A stretch of DNA of 64,000 nucleotides from Rikenellaceae bacterium. Its GTDB lineage: Bacteria > Bacteroidota > Bacteroidia > Bacteroidales > Rikenellaceae. The stretch's first letter is position 1, and each line of letters begins with the position of its first letter. Under the pieces are notes generated by a model. That model made no database searches. It was not told where the DNA came from and was given only the letters and a program-made list of their open reading frames with translations. The stretch is from NCBI GenBank assembly GCA_020859685.1, contig JAJBVT010000051.1:42643-106642 (forward strand), in the 5' to 3' direction. A program made the position numbers and the translations under genes. Below are positions 1 to 10,253 of the stretch, in pieces.

Positions 1-1338
1 CCAGTCCGTCCCGGCGGGCCATTGGTTGTCGCCTATTGTAAACCTGTTCTGGGTCACGTACCCGTCTTCGAGAACGATGATTTCGATATTGTTGTTCTCG
101 TTGTTGGCCCTGTAAACAAGTGCATCGAAATAGACGTCGACATCCATTTTACCCGATATCTTGCTGAATTTAGGGCTTTTGAGGTCGCCGCGGCCGTTCT
201 GCTCCGTGGAGTTGGTTCGGCCTATTTTGAGCATACCCTTCCGGGCGTAGATAAAGGAGTTGTCTTCGTAGTAGCCCCATCCCGGGTTGTTGTTGAAAAT
301 ACCGCCGCTCCATGTTGTGATACGCGCGCCGTCCGTACCGTTGGTGCGGGCCGCGAAGTCGGGGGCCGTGGCGGGCTCCCCGGCCGTATTTACCGCTTCG
401 GCCAGCCAACTGAAATCATCGAAGAATATCTCCCCGTATTCGAACTCGATAAGCGGGGCGTCCTCGTCGGCTTCCGTGACCGAAAGGTCGTCGAGTCTTA
501 CGCCGTCGGCCAGAGCCGTGATTTTAATGTAGAGTTCGTCGATTGCGGGCGATACGCTGAAATCGGCCGAAACGGTAGTCCACCCCTGCGAGGTAGTAGC
601 TGCTACCAGGTCGTGTTCCCACCATCCTTCGTTGTCGGGTCCGATCTCCAGTTTAACAGGAATTTCCTGCGCGTCCTCGAGCGGATTGTAGACGGCTATC
701 TGGAACAAAAAACGGGTGTCGCCCTTGGTGGTGAAGCGCGAAATTATAAACTCCGAACCCTCCTCCCTAAGATGGACGTTGTTGCCGCCCGAGGCCAGCG
801 GATACCCGGCCGATACATTTTCGGAACTGAGGTAGGCCCCCGTGCCGAGGTAGCGCACGTCGAAATAGGTGATGCCGTCCTTACCCCAGTTGCCGTACGT
901 TACCACGTTGGTTTCGTCCTCGACCTCGTTGTCTCCCATGTTGTCCACGAGGTAGACTATCTCCTCCGAGGCGTCGCGCTGGGTGACGGTTACCTGTCTG
1001 GTGGTGCCGCTCAGGGTGGTGATGGTAATGACGGTGCTCCGCTGGGTGCCGTAATTGGCGTCTATGTTTAGCTGTACGGTGGTAAGGCCGTGGCCCGCTA
1101 CGGGCGATGCGACTATCCAGTCGTCCTCCTCGGGAATCGACAGGGTCCAGTAGACGTTGGAATTTACGTCGAATATGAGGGTCTGGCCGCGGCTGGCGAC
1201 ACCTTTTTTGTTTACGCTCAGCTCGAGGCTCTCCACGTCGAGAGATTCCGTGAACCCCTCCGGGTCGGAACAGCCCGTCAGGGCGGCAGCCGCGGCTATA
1301 ACGAGCGCCGATAACCACAATGATATTCTGAATTTCAT
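1..1338 (-). CDS. BACON-domain lipoprotein, 3' end outside window
   Basis: Secreted lipoprotein of a Sus-like locus, cut by the left edge: 446 codons are open from the ATG at 1338 with no stop. The N-terminus has a signal peptide ending in a lipobox (ALTGC, then SDPEG), so it should be lipidated and probably surface exposed. Residues about 30-120 form a BACON-type repeat (the W of VYWTLS, then the strand pattern ending VTVTQRD), a module usually involved in binding carbohydrate or mucin. Two further beta-rich stretches follow, the second (about 300-446) beginning FFDDFSW and resembling a jelly roll. No catalytic motif is visible. It starts 21 bp after the metallophosphoesterase stop, so it is the most distal visible gene of the SusC/SusD operon. 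A binding or accessory role is inferred from position and domain. Confidence 0.8.
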   Translation of the reverse strand, partial: MKFRISLWLSALVIAAAAALTGCSDPEGFTESLDVESLELSVNKKGVASRGQTLIFDVNSNVYWTLSIPEEDDWIVASPVAGHGLTTVQLNIDANYGTQRSTVITITTLSGTTRQVTVTQRDASEEIVYLVDNMGDNEVEDETNVVTYGNWGKDGITYFDVRYLGTGAYLSSENVSAGYPLASGGNNVHLREEGSEFIISRFTTKGDTRFLFQIAVYNPLEDAQEIPVKLEIGPDNEGWWEHDLVAATTSQGWTTVSADFSVSPAIDELYIKITALADGVRLDDLSVTEADEDAPLIEFEYGEIFFDDFSWLAEAVNTAGEPATAPDFAARTNGTDGARITTWSGGIFNNNPGWGYYEDNSFIYARKGMLKIGRTNSTEQNGRGDLKSPKFSKISGKMDVDVYFDALVYRANNENNNIEIIVLEDGYVTQNRFTIGDNQWPAGTDW

Positions 1339-1359
1339 ATCCTTAACAGGGTTTTATTG

Positions 1360-3327
1360 TTATTGCATATCGACCGAGAAGGCTTTCGGCCGCGCCATAT
1401 CTTCCGTGTAGACATTACCGAACCGGTCGGTAACCTCGATTCGCACGGGTGTACCGGCGCCCGAAGTCTCCACGATAAACATATGCGGATTGTTTTCGTA
1501 GGTCTCGAAATCGGCGGTCGGCGAGCCGTTGGTATCAATCGAGCGCGGAATATTGTATGATGCCGTGTGAAGCGGGTCCGGGACGAACCGGTGGGTAATA
1601 TTCTCGTCCGGGAGCAGAGTGCCGTTCTCATAGACCTTCAGGTCCCAGCCGCTGTCCCAGTTGAATATGTTTATCATCACGGAGTTTTGCGGATAGGTGC
1701 CATTGCTGCCGTAATTCTCCTTGAGGCGGTTTACCTCGAACGAGAAGTATTTGCGGGCATGCGAGTCGTTGGCGAAGTAGTCCTTCACGCGGTTCATATC
1801 GTAGGCGCAGAACTGTTTCTCCTTCGGGTAGCCGATGCTCTTATAGTACCACTCCACGTTGCGGCCGGTGAAATCGTATACACCGTAACCGCCCCAAGAC
1901 CCGTCCGGGCAGACGGAGTTGCCCGACAGAACTCCGGTCCACCACCATGTAGCGGATACGGCCGCGGTGTTGTGCTCCATAATGTTGGGAGTACGTTCCA
2001 CGGTGTAGTTGCGGTGGGTATGGCCGGTCCAGATATGCACGTCGGTGAATCCGTCGAAACATGCCTCCAGTTCGGCCGCGTTCGACATCGACACCGCGTT
2101 GTTCTCCGGGTTTGGCCCGGTACGGCGGTACATCTGAGCATGCATAGCTACCACCAGAGGCTGCGTCTTGTCTCCCAGCATAGAGAGGTACTCTTTCAGC
2201 CATGCGATTTGATTGGAGGTCACCTTCACATTGTAACCGCGCGGGTTGTCGGTGGTGTTGAGGTATTCGATATTGTCGAGCACCACGTAGTGCACCTCGC
2301 CCAGATCGAAGGCGTAATAGGTCGGGCCGAACTCCTGCCGGTAACGCTCCTCGCATTCGAAATCGTCCGAGTAAGCGGGGTCGTTGTCGTGGTTACCCAT
2401 TACCGGGAACACCGTTACGGGGAAGCCGCTAAGGCGGTTCCGGAACTCGGTTATGGTGAAATAGCTCGTATACCAGTAGGTCTCCCACGAGAGGTCACCC
2501 AGGAAGATGCTGTAAACCTTCCGGTCGGGTATACGCTGATAAAGGGTCCGCACGTCCTCCTCGAAGCCCCCCTCGTACTGTTCGATGGCGTTGTTGCGGT
2601 TAACGAGGTGCATATCGGCAGCGGCCACCATAATATGGTTCGTGTTGTCCGCTTCGAACAGTTCGAAGTTGTGCTGCTCGACGCCGTCGGTCGCTTTCGA
2701 CATCAGTATCGACCAGTAGTAGGGCACCGCGTCGAGCACCGTAACCTCGTATCCGGAAGGCATTACGATAAACACGTTGCCGTTCTTCTTGGCCGACTCC
2801 AGCCAGTAGAAACCGTCCCGGTCGGTGCGGGTGAACAGGTAGCCGTCCGAGACTATAACCCCTTCTACTCCGCGGTCGCCGCAGTAGACGGCTCCCTTTA
2901 AGGTGGCGCCTTCCCGGTCGGGAACTTCGATACGGCGGGTAAGAAGGAAAAGGGTGGTACCCAGTATCTGCGTCTCACCGCCGCGGGTAAGCGAAATGCT
3001 GTACGTGGACTGTTTGAAGTCGTCCGGGATAGCGAAGGTTGCCGAGCGGTCGTCCGCTTCGGTGAGGGCCACTGAATAGGTATTGCCGTCGTAATTGTCG
3101 ATGATTATGACATCCGACAGTTGGAAACCCTTCCCCTGCACGGTAATTTCCTGCCCGGCGTAAACCTTGAGGTATCCCGGCAGCAGGAGGTCCTTCACGA
3201 ACCGCTCCGGTGAGCGGTACTCTTCTTTCTCCTTGTCGTCGCTGCAAGCGGTGGCCGCCACGGCGGTGCATGCGACCAGCAACAACGCCGCCGTGCGTAA
3301 ACAGTAAGAAATAATACGATTCTTCAT
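1360..3327 (-). CDS. Calcineurin-like metallophosphoesterase lipoprotein
   Basis: Predicted extracytoplasmic phosphoesterase of 655 residues. I chose the ATG at 3327 because it gives a lipoprotein signal (TAATAC-type lipobox, AATACSDDKEKEE); the reading frame upstream overlaps the preceding gene. After a TIG/IPT-like beta domain (about 45-135) comes the dinuclear-metal fold. Its motifs are D238-x-H240 (AADMHLV), GDLSWE, N312-H313-D (MGNHDND), MHAQ and H436-T-H438 (WTGHTHRN). The long C-terminal part (about 450-655) matches the beta-rich C-terminal domain that follows this catalytic domain in Bacteroidetes proteins. All metal-ligand motifs look intact, so the enzyme should be active. The substrate is not readable from the sequence. 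Spacing to its neighbours is 5 bp upstream and 21 bp downstream, so it is co-transcribed with the Sus-like transporter. Together with the PHP enzyme at the operon head it suggests phosphodiester or phosphomonoester use. Confidence 0.88.
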   Translation of the reverse strand: MKNRIISYCLRTAALLLVACTAVAATACSDDKEKEEYRSPERFVKDLLLPGYLKVYAGQEITVQGKGFQLSDVIIIDNYDGNTYSVALTEADDRSATFAIPDDFKQSTYSISLTRGGETQILGTTLFLLTRRIEVPDREGATLKGAVYCGDRGVEGVIVSDGYLFTRTDRDGFYWLESAKKNGNVFIVMPSGYEVTVLDAVPYYWSILMSKATDGVEQHNFELFEADNTNHIMVAAADMHLVNRNNAIEQYEGGFEEDVRTLYQRIPDRKVYSIFLGDLSWETYWYTSYFTITEFRNRLSGFPVTVFPVMGNHDNDPAYSDDFECEERYRQEFGPTYYAFDLGEVHYVVLDNIEYLNTTDNPRGYNVKVTSNQIAWLKEYLSMLGDKTQPLVVAMHAQMYRRTGPNPENNAVSMSNAAELEACFDGFTDVHIWTGHTHRNYTVERTPNIMEHNTAAVSATWWWTGVLSGNSVCPDGSWGGYGVYDFTGRNVEWYYKSIGYPKEKQFCAYDMNRVKDYFANDSHARKYFSFEVNRLKENYGSNGTYPQNSVMINIFNWDSGWDLKVYENGTLLPDENITHRFVPDPLHTASYNIPRSIDTNGSPTADFETYENNPHMFIVETSGAGTPVRIEVTDRFGNVYTEDMARPKAFSVDMQ

Positions 3328-3332
3328 ATCGG

Positions 3333-5387
3333 TCAGTTCTTGAGTTCGTGAATTGCCCAGTAACCTATACGGTTGGTTCCGCCGGTAGCTATGGCGTTCT
3401 CGTTGCGGGCCTGCTTGTTTTCGGTAACGCGCATCCGTATCACTATCCTGTCGCGGTCGATAAGCTCCGCGGGCAGTTCGAAATGGTACTGAATGAGCTG
3501 GTAGTTGCTGTTCCAGTCCTGCGCCGTATAATCGGCGATGTGGGTCCACTGGGACAGCGGTGCCGACTCGTCCTCGGCGTACTCTATGGCCAGGAATTTG
3601 GGTCCGGTCTGCGAGCTTGAAGTAAGGAACGAGAGCAACAGCGGATTGGATGTACCGGCAGTGGAGGTGGTGATTATCCACGCTTTGCCCGAAGCGTCCG
3701 TAATGGAGCTGCCCGTGGCGTTCCACCAGGTCTGACAGTTGAGGCTAACGTTCTGTAACTCCACCTTGTTGACCATTCCCGGGATACCCATATAGAAGTT
3801 ACCGATGCCCGTGGCGGGGGCTACGCGAGAGAAACTCCACGACCAGTACATCCGCTGGTCACTGCTGCTGGCGTCGACCGTGCCGGTGCGCGAGTTCTTG
3901 AAGTTACCGGTACCGGCGTCGGGGTAGATGGTGGTCATCCTGTCGAGCGAGGACCATGGGCCGAATCGTACAATCTCACGGGTAAGCGCGGTAGCCGGGT
4001 CGTCCGACACCCCGTTGTCGCGGTCGCTGCGCAGGCGGAGCACAGTCTCCACGGCGGTGCCGCGGATTCTCCTGACCGCTATACCGGTCACCGGGCCGGA
4101 GCCTTTGGGCATCAGCCGTACGAACTTGTCGGTGAAACGGTAGGAGGAGTAGAGGCGCGCCGTGCGGCCCTGCGCATCACGCAGTATGTGGCAGCTCTCC
4201 ATCGGGGTGTCGGCCTCGGCAAGGCTCGTGGCATTGCCCGGAGTCTGGTATTCTATCTCCGACGAGTTGACGTACGTTCCCACCGGCACGGCAAATTCCA
4301 CCGCGGGAAGTTTTACCAGCACGTTCTCGTAGTTTTCGATATCCCGCGTATCGTCCAGTACGATAGGTTCGATTCCGGAGGTCTTCTCCGACGAAATTAT
4401 CGATTCGCTTCCCGAGAAGCCCACTATCTTGGTCCGCCCAGTGGACGATTCGAGTACGATGGGGTAGCCCGTGAGGTGTATCCTCAGTTTGGTCCCCGTC
4501 TCGATGGTGTTTTCGTCTTCGTCGGCAAATTCTATCCAGAGACCTTTGTCGCCCTCCTGTACTATCATTACATTGTCTTCGAAATTACAGGTGCTGTAAT
4601 CGCTTATCACATAGGCGTCCACATAGATATTCGAATTGATTATACTGCCCGGGGAGAAAGCGGCAAGCACGTCGGCGACGGTAGATGCCGTCGCGAAGTC
4701 GATATCCATTTCATTGCCGGTCTGGGTCACCAGTATCTCGGTATTGACGGTCTCGTTTCCGGTGCCGACCATGACGAATTTCACCCGGGCCTGCCGCTCG
4801 CCGTCGGCACTATTCGGGGCTATGATAAGCTCCTGGTTCGTGCCGTCATTCTCCCCTGCGCTTATCCACTCCTCGTCCGCCTGAACGGTGAAGGGAACGT
4901 TCGTGTCAAGTTTAATCACACGCGTGGCGCCCCGGTTACCGGCATATATCTCATCCATGCCGTGCATGTCGAGGCGGATATAGGGCGATGCGGCCTTCTG
5001 GCTCACGTCCACCGTGGCATAGACCTGACCGCCCGACACGATCTGCACCTGGGCCTGCCGCTCGAATGCCTGTTCGCTGTTCGGCTCCACGGCCACCGTG
5101 AAGCGGCCGTCGCCCTTGCCTTTGGATTCGAAAACGTCCACCCATGTGTCCCGTTCGGTGTAGTAATCCACATATATCTGCCACTCGGGTAGGTTTGAGT
5201 AGAAAAGGTATTCCTGCTCGCCACCCACCACATCGAATTCGAGGGCGGTGCTTTCGGCGTCGAGGTAGGCGTAGATGCCCAGACTCTCGTCGTCGTCCGA
5301 GCAGCCTGCCAGCAGGGCCGCTGCGCAGAATGCGAGCGCCCGCAGGGCCGTTTTAAGCCGGTCGGTATAGGTAAATAATTTTTTCAT
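3333..5387 (-). CDS. BACON / DUF5689-type surface lipoprotein
   Basis: 684-residue lipoprotein (signal peptide with lipobox LLAGC followed by SDDDES, a surface-export type of acidic tail). Residues about 40-135 and 140-225 are two BACON-like beta modules (the second ends in ILVTQTGN). Residues about 235-460 have the OB-like pattern of DUF5689 proteins (NSNIYVDAYVISD, then LWIEFADEDE and LRIHLTGYP). The C-terminal 220 residues are beta-rich without a motif I can name. No catalytic residues are evident. The gene sits between the susD pseudogene (17-bp gap) and the metallophosphoesterase (5-bp gap), the usual place of SusE/F-type surface binding proteins. A substrate-binding role at the cell surface is therefore inferred. 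The family assignments come from recalled patterns, not a profile search. Confidence 0.8.
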   Translation of the reverse strand: MKKLFTYTDRLKTALRALAFCAAALLAGCSDDDESLGIYAYLDAESTALEFDVVGGEQEYLFYSNLPEWQIYVDYYTERDTWVDVFESKGKGDGRFTVAVEPNSEQAFERQAQVQIVSGGQVYATVDVSQKAASPYIRLDMHGMDEIYAGNRGATRVIKLDTNVPFTVQADEEWISAGENDGTNQELIIAPNSADGERQARVKFVMVGTGNETVNTEILVTQTGNEMDIDFATASTVADVLAAFSPGSIINSNIYVDAYVISDYSTCNFEDNVMIVQEGDKGLWIEFADEDENTIETGTKLRIHLTGYPIVLESSTGRTKIVGFSGSESIISSEKTSGIEPIVLDDTRDIENYENVLVKLPAVEFAVPVGTYVNSSEIEYQTPGNATSLAEADTPMESCHILRDAQGRTARLYSSYRFTDKFVRLMPKGSGPVTGIAVRRIRGTAVETVLRLRSDRDNGVSDDPATALTREIVRFGPWSSLDRMTTIYPDAGTGNFKNSRTGTVDASSSDQRMYWSWSFSRVAPATGIGNFYMGIPGMVNKVELQNVSLNCQTWWNATGSSITDASGKAWIITTSTAGTSNPLLLSFLTSSSQTGPKFLAIEYAEDESAPLSQWTHIADYTAQDWNSNYQLIQYHFELPAELIDRDRIVIRMRVTENKQARNENAIATGGTNRIGYWAIHELKN

Positions 5388-5404
5388 TGTTTACTGTTAT
5401 TTCG

Positions 5405-6940
5405 TTACATGGCGAGTTCGAGTGCGGCCTGACTCCACCACACGGGTGTCTTCATATCGTCCGCCCCGTTTATATAGCTGTTCTGGAGCACCGTCACCGC
5501 GTCGGCGTAGTTTACCGGGTTGGTCTCCTGCGTCCGCGAGGGGTATCCCAGACGGCGGGGCAGTATATGGTCGTTGGCGGTACCCGATCCGATTGTCAGT
5601 ACCGGGTATCCGGTCCGCCGGTAGTCGTGCCACGCTTCGTAACCCACGAAGAAAAGTGCCACGTATTTCTGCTCCATTATCTGGTCGATGGTACCGTTGA
5701 AGGCCAGCTTTTCGAGAAGCTGCTGCTTCTTGGCGTCGGTGTAAGCGTGGTCAGGGTCGGGGTCGACCGAGTCCCAGTAGTCGAGTGAAGCGAGGATACC
5801 CTGCTCGTAGTAGCTTCCCGCCGCTGTCTCGCCGCCGCTTATCATACCGCGTATGGCGGCTTCGGAGAGGATAAAGAGCACCTCGTCGTAACGCATCAGG
5901 GAGTAGGGCGAGGTGTAGTCGCCCAGCACGGTCTTGTTAAGAGAAGCAATACCGGAGTTGTCTGTCTCTTGCGTGGGCATCCCGCTCACCATACCCTTCC
6001 ACTGGCTGCCGCTCTGTACGGCGTATGAGGAGAGGCGCGGGTCGTTAACCCGGTCCATTATATTGATAATGTTCTCGGCCATCCGCCGGGAGTTGAACGT
6101 AGCATCGGTATAGGAACCGTACATATTCTCGAACTGCGACTCGCCGCTGTACCGCAGTACCGCCGCGTCGTCTGTCGATTCGAATACGGGGTAGGTTACC
6201 GGGGCGTTTACAATCTGCTGTATCTTGTGGTTTATCGACATCGGGTTGTCGCCGGTCGATATCCAGAAATCGCCGTCGCGGTTGCTCAGGCGCATCAGCA
6301 GGCGTAGGTAGAGCGAGTTGTTGAACTTCTTCCAGTTATCCACGTTACCGCCGTAGAGCAGGTCCTTCGAGGGGAATTCGAGCGTTTCTCCCGGCTGGTA
6401 GAGGCTGTTGGCCAGTTCCAGTTCCTCGTACAGTTCGTGGTAGATATCCTCCTGCCTGTCGAACCGGGGTTGGGTTATCCCCTCGTCCAGCATAAAGGCT
6501 TCGTGGTAGGGTATATCCCCGAACAAGTCGGTAAGGGTCGAGACGAAGAGCACTTTCAGCGTGCGGGCCACCGCCTCGTAGTTCCGGTCCTCCACCTGTT
6601 GTGCGAGACGTATCATATGGTGGGCGTTCGAGGCCCATTCGGCGTGGTTGTTCCACGCGCTGGTGAAGACGCCGTTCGGGATTATATACCGGTGATAGGC
6701 GTTGGTCGAAGTCCCCGAAGCGGTGTACTGAATCAGTTCCCCGTTAAGTTAGTAGGTGCGGTTCAGAAATCCTTCCGTACCGGAGTAGACGAGCATCTCC
6801 ATTATACCGGCCGGATGGAGCGACCAGAGGGGCATCTCATTGGGGTTATCGTCGTACTCCCCGAATTTGTGAGTACAAGACGGTGTTAGTGCCGCGCATG
6901 CGAGAAGCAGTGTGTATAGGTATTTTTTCAGCCTGTCCAT
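5405..6940 (-). pseudogene. SusD/RagB-like protein interrupted by in-frame TAA
   Basis: SusD-like nutrient-binding lipoprotein split by one nonsense codon. The ATG at 6940 opens with a lipoprotein signal (LTPSCTHKFGEYDDNP) and reads 63 residues to a TAA at 6749-6751. The same frame then continues without any shift for 448 more codons to the stop at 5405. Across the break the protein reads FLNRTY-stop-LNGELIQYTASG, which is normal SusD-like sequence, so a Tyr or similar codon was probably changed by one base. The remainder is typical: the TPR-helical region (LTDLFGDIPY) and a C-terminal region ending WWSQAALELAM. Reinitiation at the ATG at 6616 would give a protein without signal peptide. It lies 7 bp after the cognate susC. 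Alternatives are a sequencing error or suppression; without either, the SusC here lacks its lid. Confidence 0.85.
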
Positions 6941-6947
6941 AATGAGG

Positions 6948-9900
6948 TCAGAATGTTAATTTCAAATTGAATCCGTAAGAGCGGGTCATGGGGTAGGCAC
7001 CCTGTTCGATACCGCGGGCGATGGAAGAGCCGTTCATAGAGGCCGCATCCGGGTCGTACTGCGGGAAGTTGCTCCAGCAGAAGAGGTTGGTTGCGTATAC
7101 CCCTATCGAAGCGCCCTGGAGGAATCCCGTTTTGGCGCATATCTTGGCCGGGAGGGAGTAGTCCGCGCGCACTTCCCTCAGTTTGAGGTACGAGGTACTG
7201 AACGTATTGCTTTCGGCATTGTCGCGGTTCCAGACGAAGGTGTTGTAGTAGTCTACGATATCGGTGGTGATGGTGGTGTTCTTCCGGTAGGTACCGTCCG
7301 AATTGAGGTTGACCCCCTCGTGCACCAGCCCTTCGTAACGGCCCGGAAGCGAATTCTTCAGCTTACCGGTGTAGAATAGGGCGAAATTGGTCACAGAGTA
7401 GGCCTTGCCGCCCTTCTGCCCGGCGAAGGTGAAGCCGAACTGGAAATTTTTGTAACGGAAGTTCTGCGTCATACCTGCCTTCCAGTCGGGATAGATGCTG
7501 CCGAGGTCCTTCAGGTCCTCGGTGTTTAGTACCGGGTTACCTGTCGAAGAGTTTACTATAACCTCACCCGAACAGTCCACCTTGTTGCCGTCCTCGTCCA
7601 CGTAGAACGATCCTTTCGGAGCGCGCTCGTAACCCCAGCCGTAGACCCGGCCGAGTTCGGTGCCCGGGTAGGCGTAAATATAGACGCGGCTGCCGACCGT
7701 GGCCGAGTTTACCTGCCACACTTCGACGCCGTCTGCCAGCTCCACGAGACGGTTTTTGTTATATGCCCAGTTGAGGCTGATGTCCCAGCGGAAGTCGCGG
7801 GTCTTGACCGGCTGGAACGATGTGGAGAGTTCCACCCCCTTATTAGTGACCTTACCGGCGTTGATTACCTTGTACCGGGCACCGGTTATACCGTCGATGG
7901 GCGACGAGATAATCTGGTTGGTGGTCGCGGCTGTGTAGAACGCAGCGTCTATATTCCACCGTCCGCGGAACATCATCAGTTCAAGACCCGCTTCCCAGCT
8001 CTCCACGTTCTCGGGCTTGAGCTGCGGGTTGCGCTCCGTGGTGGGCAGGTAGTACGAACTGGTAAATATCCCGTTGAGGTAGACCTCCTGAGTATTGTAC
8101 GGGTTGGTGTCGTTACCCACGTTGGCCCACGAACCGCGTACTTTGAGCATATCCAGCCACGGCGCTTTTTCTTTCAGCCCGAACACCTTGTCCAGCAGTA
8201 CGCTCGCGCTTACCGAGGGGTAAAAGTAGGAGTTGTTGCCTTTGGGCAGCGTACTCGACCAGTCGTTCCTTGCGGTTATGTCGAGGTAGTAGGTGTCCTG
8301 CCACCCGAGCGAAACCAGCCCGTAGAAACTGTTTATGGACTTGTTACGCCGGGTGTTCTGGAAGATAAGTCCCGACGCGGCGTTCTGGAGCTGGAATATG
8401 TTGGGTGTGGAGAGTTTTTCGGCGGTCTTGCTTTCGAACCGGTAGTTGTTCACCATATTGTTTCCCCCGGCCGAAGCGTTGAAATAGAGACGGCCGAATT
8501 CACGGGTATAGCTTAGCAGGAAGTCGTTGTTCATTTCGAACTTGGTGGTAGACTGCTCACGGTAGAACCCGTCGTTGTAGCCGTTGGTGTACTGCGGCTT
8601 CTGCTGTGTGGCAAAGTCGTAGTTCATATCCATACCCGTGCGCATCATCAGGCTCAGGTGGTCGGTAAAATCGACCGTCACGGAGAAGTTTCCGTAGACC
8701 CTGTCCCTGCTGAGCGTATTGAGGTTTTCGTAGGCCAGCCAGTAGGCGTTCTCGGAGCGGGCGGAGCCGGTACCGTTGTTTATCAGTTTGCCGCCGTCGC
8801 CCGAAGCTATCATTTCAGGGATTCGCCCCGAGGCCCACTCGTCGTAGAGTTCCCGGGTGCTCGCGCTGGTTACTGTCCACATCAGAGCGTACAGGGGCGA
8901 AGCCTGGCTGTATCCGGTGGTGGGCAGGTTGTCCGAGTTCTTGCGGTAGTAGGTAACTTTGGCCCCGAGCCTTATCCACTTGTTCAGTTCGTGGTTTAAC
9001 GAGAGGCTGAAGTTCTGGGCGTCGTAACCCGTGTTGGGGACGATCCACTTATTGCGAATATCTTTAGCGGCAATCCTCACCGAAGTGCCTTTGCCGTTGT
9101 TGCCGTCCACCGATATGCTGTTGGTGTAGGTGACACCGGTGCGGAAGAAGCCTTTATACCAGTCCATAGGTTCCCACGGCTGTTTTGTGAAGGTGTCCGT
9201 GTCCCAGTCGTACGAGCCGTAGGTGTAGAACATCTGTCCTTCGTAGCGCGGTCCGAACGCGTAACGCGACTGGAGTCTCGGGTAGTTCTCCCCGTCGTCG
9301 GAGAGGGTAGGGCCTACTGCCCAGAAGCTGTAATAGCGGCGGGCATCCTTACCGTTTGATGCTGGGCTGTTGGAGGCATTGCCGTTACCCGCGCCGTACT
9401 CGTTCTGGAAGTCGGGCCAGTAACCGGCCTGTTCGAAAGTTACGGACGAGGATACCGTAACCCCGAATCCCTGCTGCGCCCGTCCCTTTTTAGTGGTGAT
9501 AATTATGGCGCCGTTGGCCGCGCGCGAGCCGTAGAGGGCCGTGGCGGACGGGCCTTTGAGCACGGTCACCGATTCGATATCGTCCGGGTTGAGGTCGCTC
9601 GCGCCGTTACCGAAGTCTACGGGGGCGTCGAGGTCCGAGTAGGAGGAGCCACCGAAGTTGGTCATATCGCTGCTGATAGGGATACCGTCCACCACGAACA
9701 GCGCGGTGTTGTTGTCGTGCGACAGCGACGACTCGCCGCGCAGGGTCACCCTAATCGAACCACCCGGACCTGCACCCGCGTTGTCGAAGTTCAGCCCGGC
9801 TACCTTGCCGGACATATTGTTAAGCCAGTTGCCCGACACGGCATTGCCCAGGTCGTCGGACGAAATGGTCGTTACCGCGTAACCCAGGGAGCGCTGTTCG

Positions 9901-10253
9901 CGTGTAATACCGAGGGCCGTCACTACCACGGCGTCGATTTGCCTGCTCTCGGGAACGAGCACAATGTTCAGCGCCATCTCCTCTCCGAGGGTTATCTCCT
10001 TTTCGATATACCCGAGGCACTGCGTTACCAGCACGTCGCCGGGGCTTGCGGATATCCGGAACAGGCCTTTGCTGTCCGTAACTACGCCGTGGGTCGTCCC
10101 TTTTACGAACAACGCCACCCCCGGCAGGGGTTCCTCTTCTTCCTCGGCCACCACCCCGGTGACGGTCCGCACCTGTGCGGACACACCCGGAGCCATCAGG
10201 ACCGCAAGCAGTGTCAGAAGGAGTAAAAATCTTGGGTAGGGTCTGTGAAACAT
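6948..10253 (-). CDS. SusC/RagA-like TonB-dependent outer-membrane transporter
   Basis: 1101-residue outer-membrane import channel. The ATG at 10253 places a clear signal peptide (RFLLLLTLLAVLMAPGVSAQ) at the N-terminus; a TTG 33 bp further upstream is a less likely start. Residues about 27-105 are the carboxypeptidase-regulatory-like domain (TGVVAEEEEEPLPGVAL), with an unusual run of five glutamates. It is followed by the plug (VVVTALGITREQRSLGYA, the VLKGPSATALYGSRAANG motif) and the 22-stranded barrel. The C-terminus ends in a strand with terminal F (FNLKLTF), as outer-membrane proteins do. It precedes its partner susD by 7 bp. A possible -7 box (TGCCTTTG, one mismatch to TAnnTTTG) lies at 10316-10323. 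The xylan operator found elsewhere in the window is absent here, so this locus is under other control. Confidence 0.93.
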   Translation of the reverse strand: MFHRPYPRFLLLLTLLAVLMAPGVSAQVRTVTGVVAEEEEEPLPGVALFVKGTTHGVVTDSKGLFRISASPGDVLVTQCLGYIEKEITLGEEMALNIVLVPESRQIDAVVVTALGITREQRSLGYAVTTISSDDLGNAVSGNWLNNMSGKVAGLNFDNAGAGPGGSIRVTLRGESSLSHDNNTALFVVDGIPISSDMTNFGGSSYSDLDAPVDFGNGASDLNPDDIESVTVLKGPSATALYGSRAANGAIIITTKKGRAQQGFGVTVSSSVTFEQAGYWPDFQNEYGAGNGNASNSPASNGKDARRYYSFWAVGPTLSDDGENYPRLQSRYAFGPRYEGQMFYTYGSYDWDTDTFTKQPWEPMDWYKGFFRTGVTYTNSISVDGNNGKGTSVRIAAKDIRNKWIVPNTGYDAQNFSLSLNHELNKWIRLGAKVTYYRKNSDNLPTTGYSQASPLYALMWTVTSASTRELYDEWASGRIPEMIASGDGGKLINNGTGSARSENAYWLAYENLNTLSRDRVYGNFSVTVDFTDHLSLMMRTGMDMNYDFATQQKPQYTNGYNDGFYREQSTTKFEMNNDFLLSYTREFGRLYFNASAGGNNMVNNYRFESKTAEKLSTPNIFQLQNAASGLIFQNTRRNKSINSFYGLVSLGWQDTYYLDITARNDWSSTLPKGNNSYFYPSVSASVLLDKVFGLKEKAPWLDMLKVRGSWANVGNDTNPYNTQEVYLNGIFTSSYYLPTTERNPQLKPENVESWEAGLELMMFRGRWNIDAAFYTAATTNQIISSPIDGITGARYKVINAGKVTNKGVELSTSFQPVKTRDFRWDISLNWAYNKNRLVELADGVEVWQVNSATVGSRVYIYAYPGTELGRVYGWGYERAPKGSFYVDEDGNKVDCSGEVIVNSSTGNPVLNTEDLKDLGSIYPDWKAGMTQNFRYKNFQFGFTFAGQKGGKAYSVTNFALFYTGKLKNSLPGRYEGLVHEGVNLNSDGTYRKNTTITTDIVDYYNTFVWNRDNAESNTFSTSYLKLREVRADYSLPAKICAKTGFLQGASIGVYATNLFCWSNFPQYDPDAASMNGSSIARGIEQGAYPMTRSYGFNLKLTF

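Noticed and set aside
22..1071. Long open frame on the plus strand (349 codons)
   Set aside because: It lies antisense to the BACON lipoprotein gene, which has signal peptide and domain features. GC-rich genes in this window regularly leave the opposite strand open.
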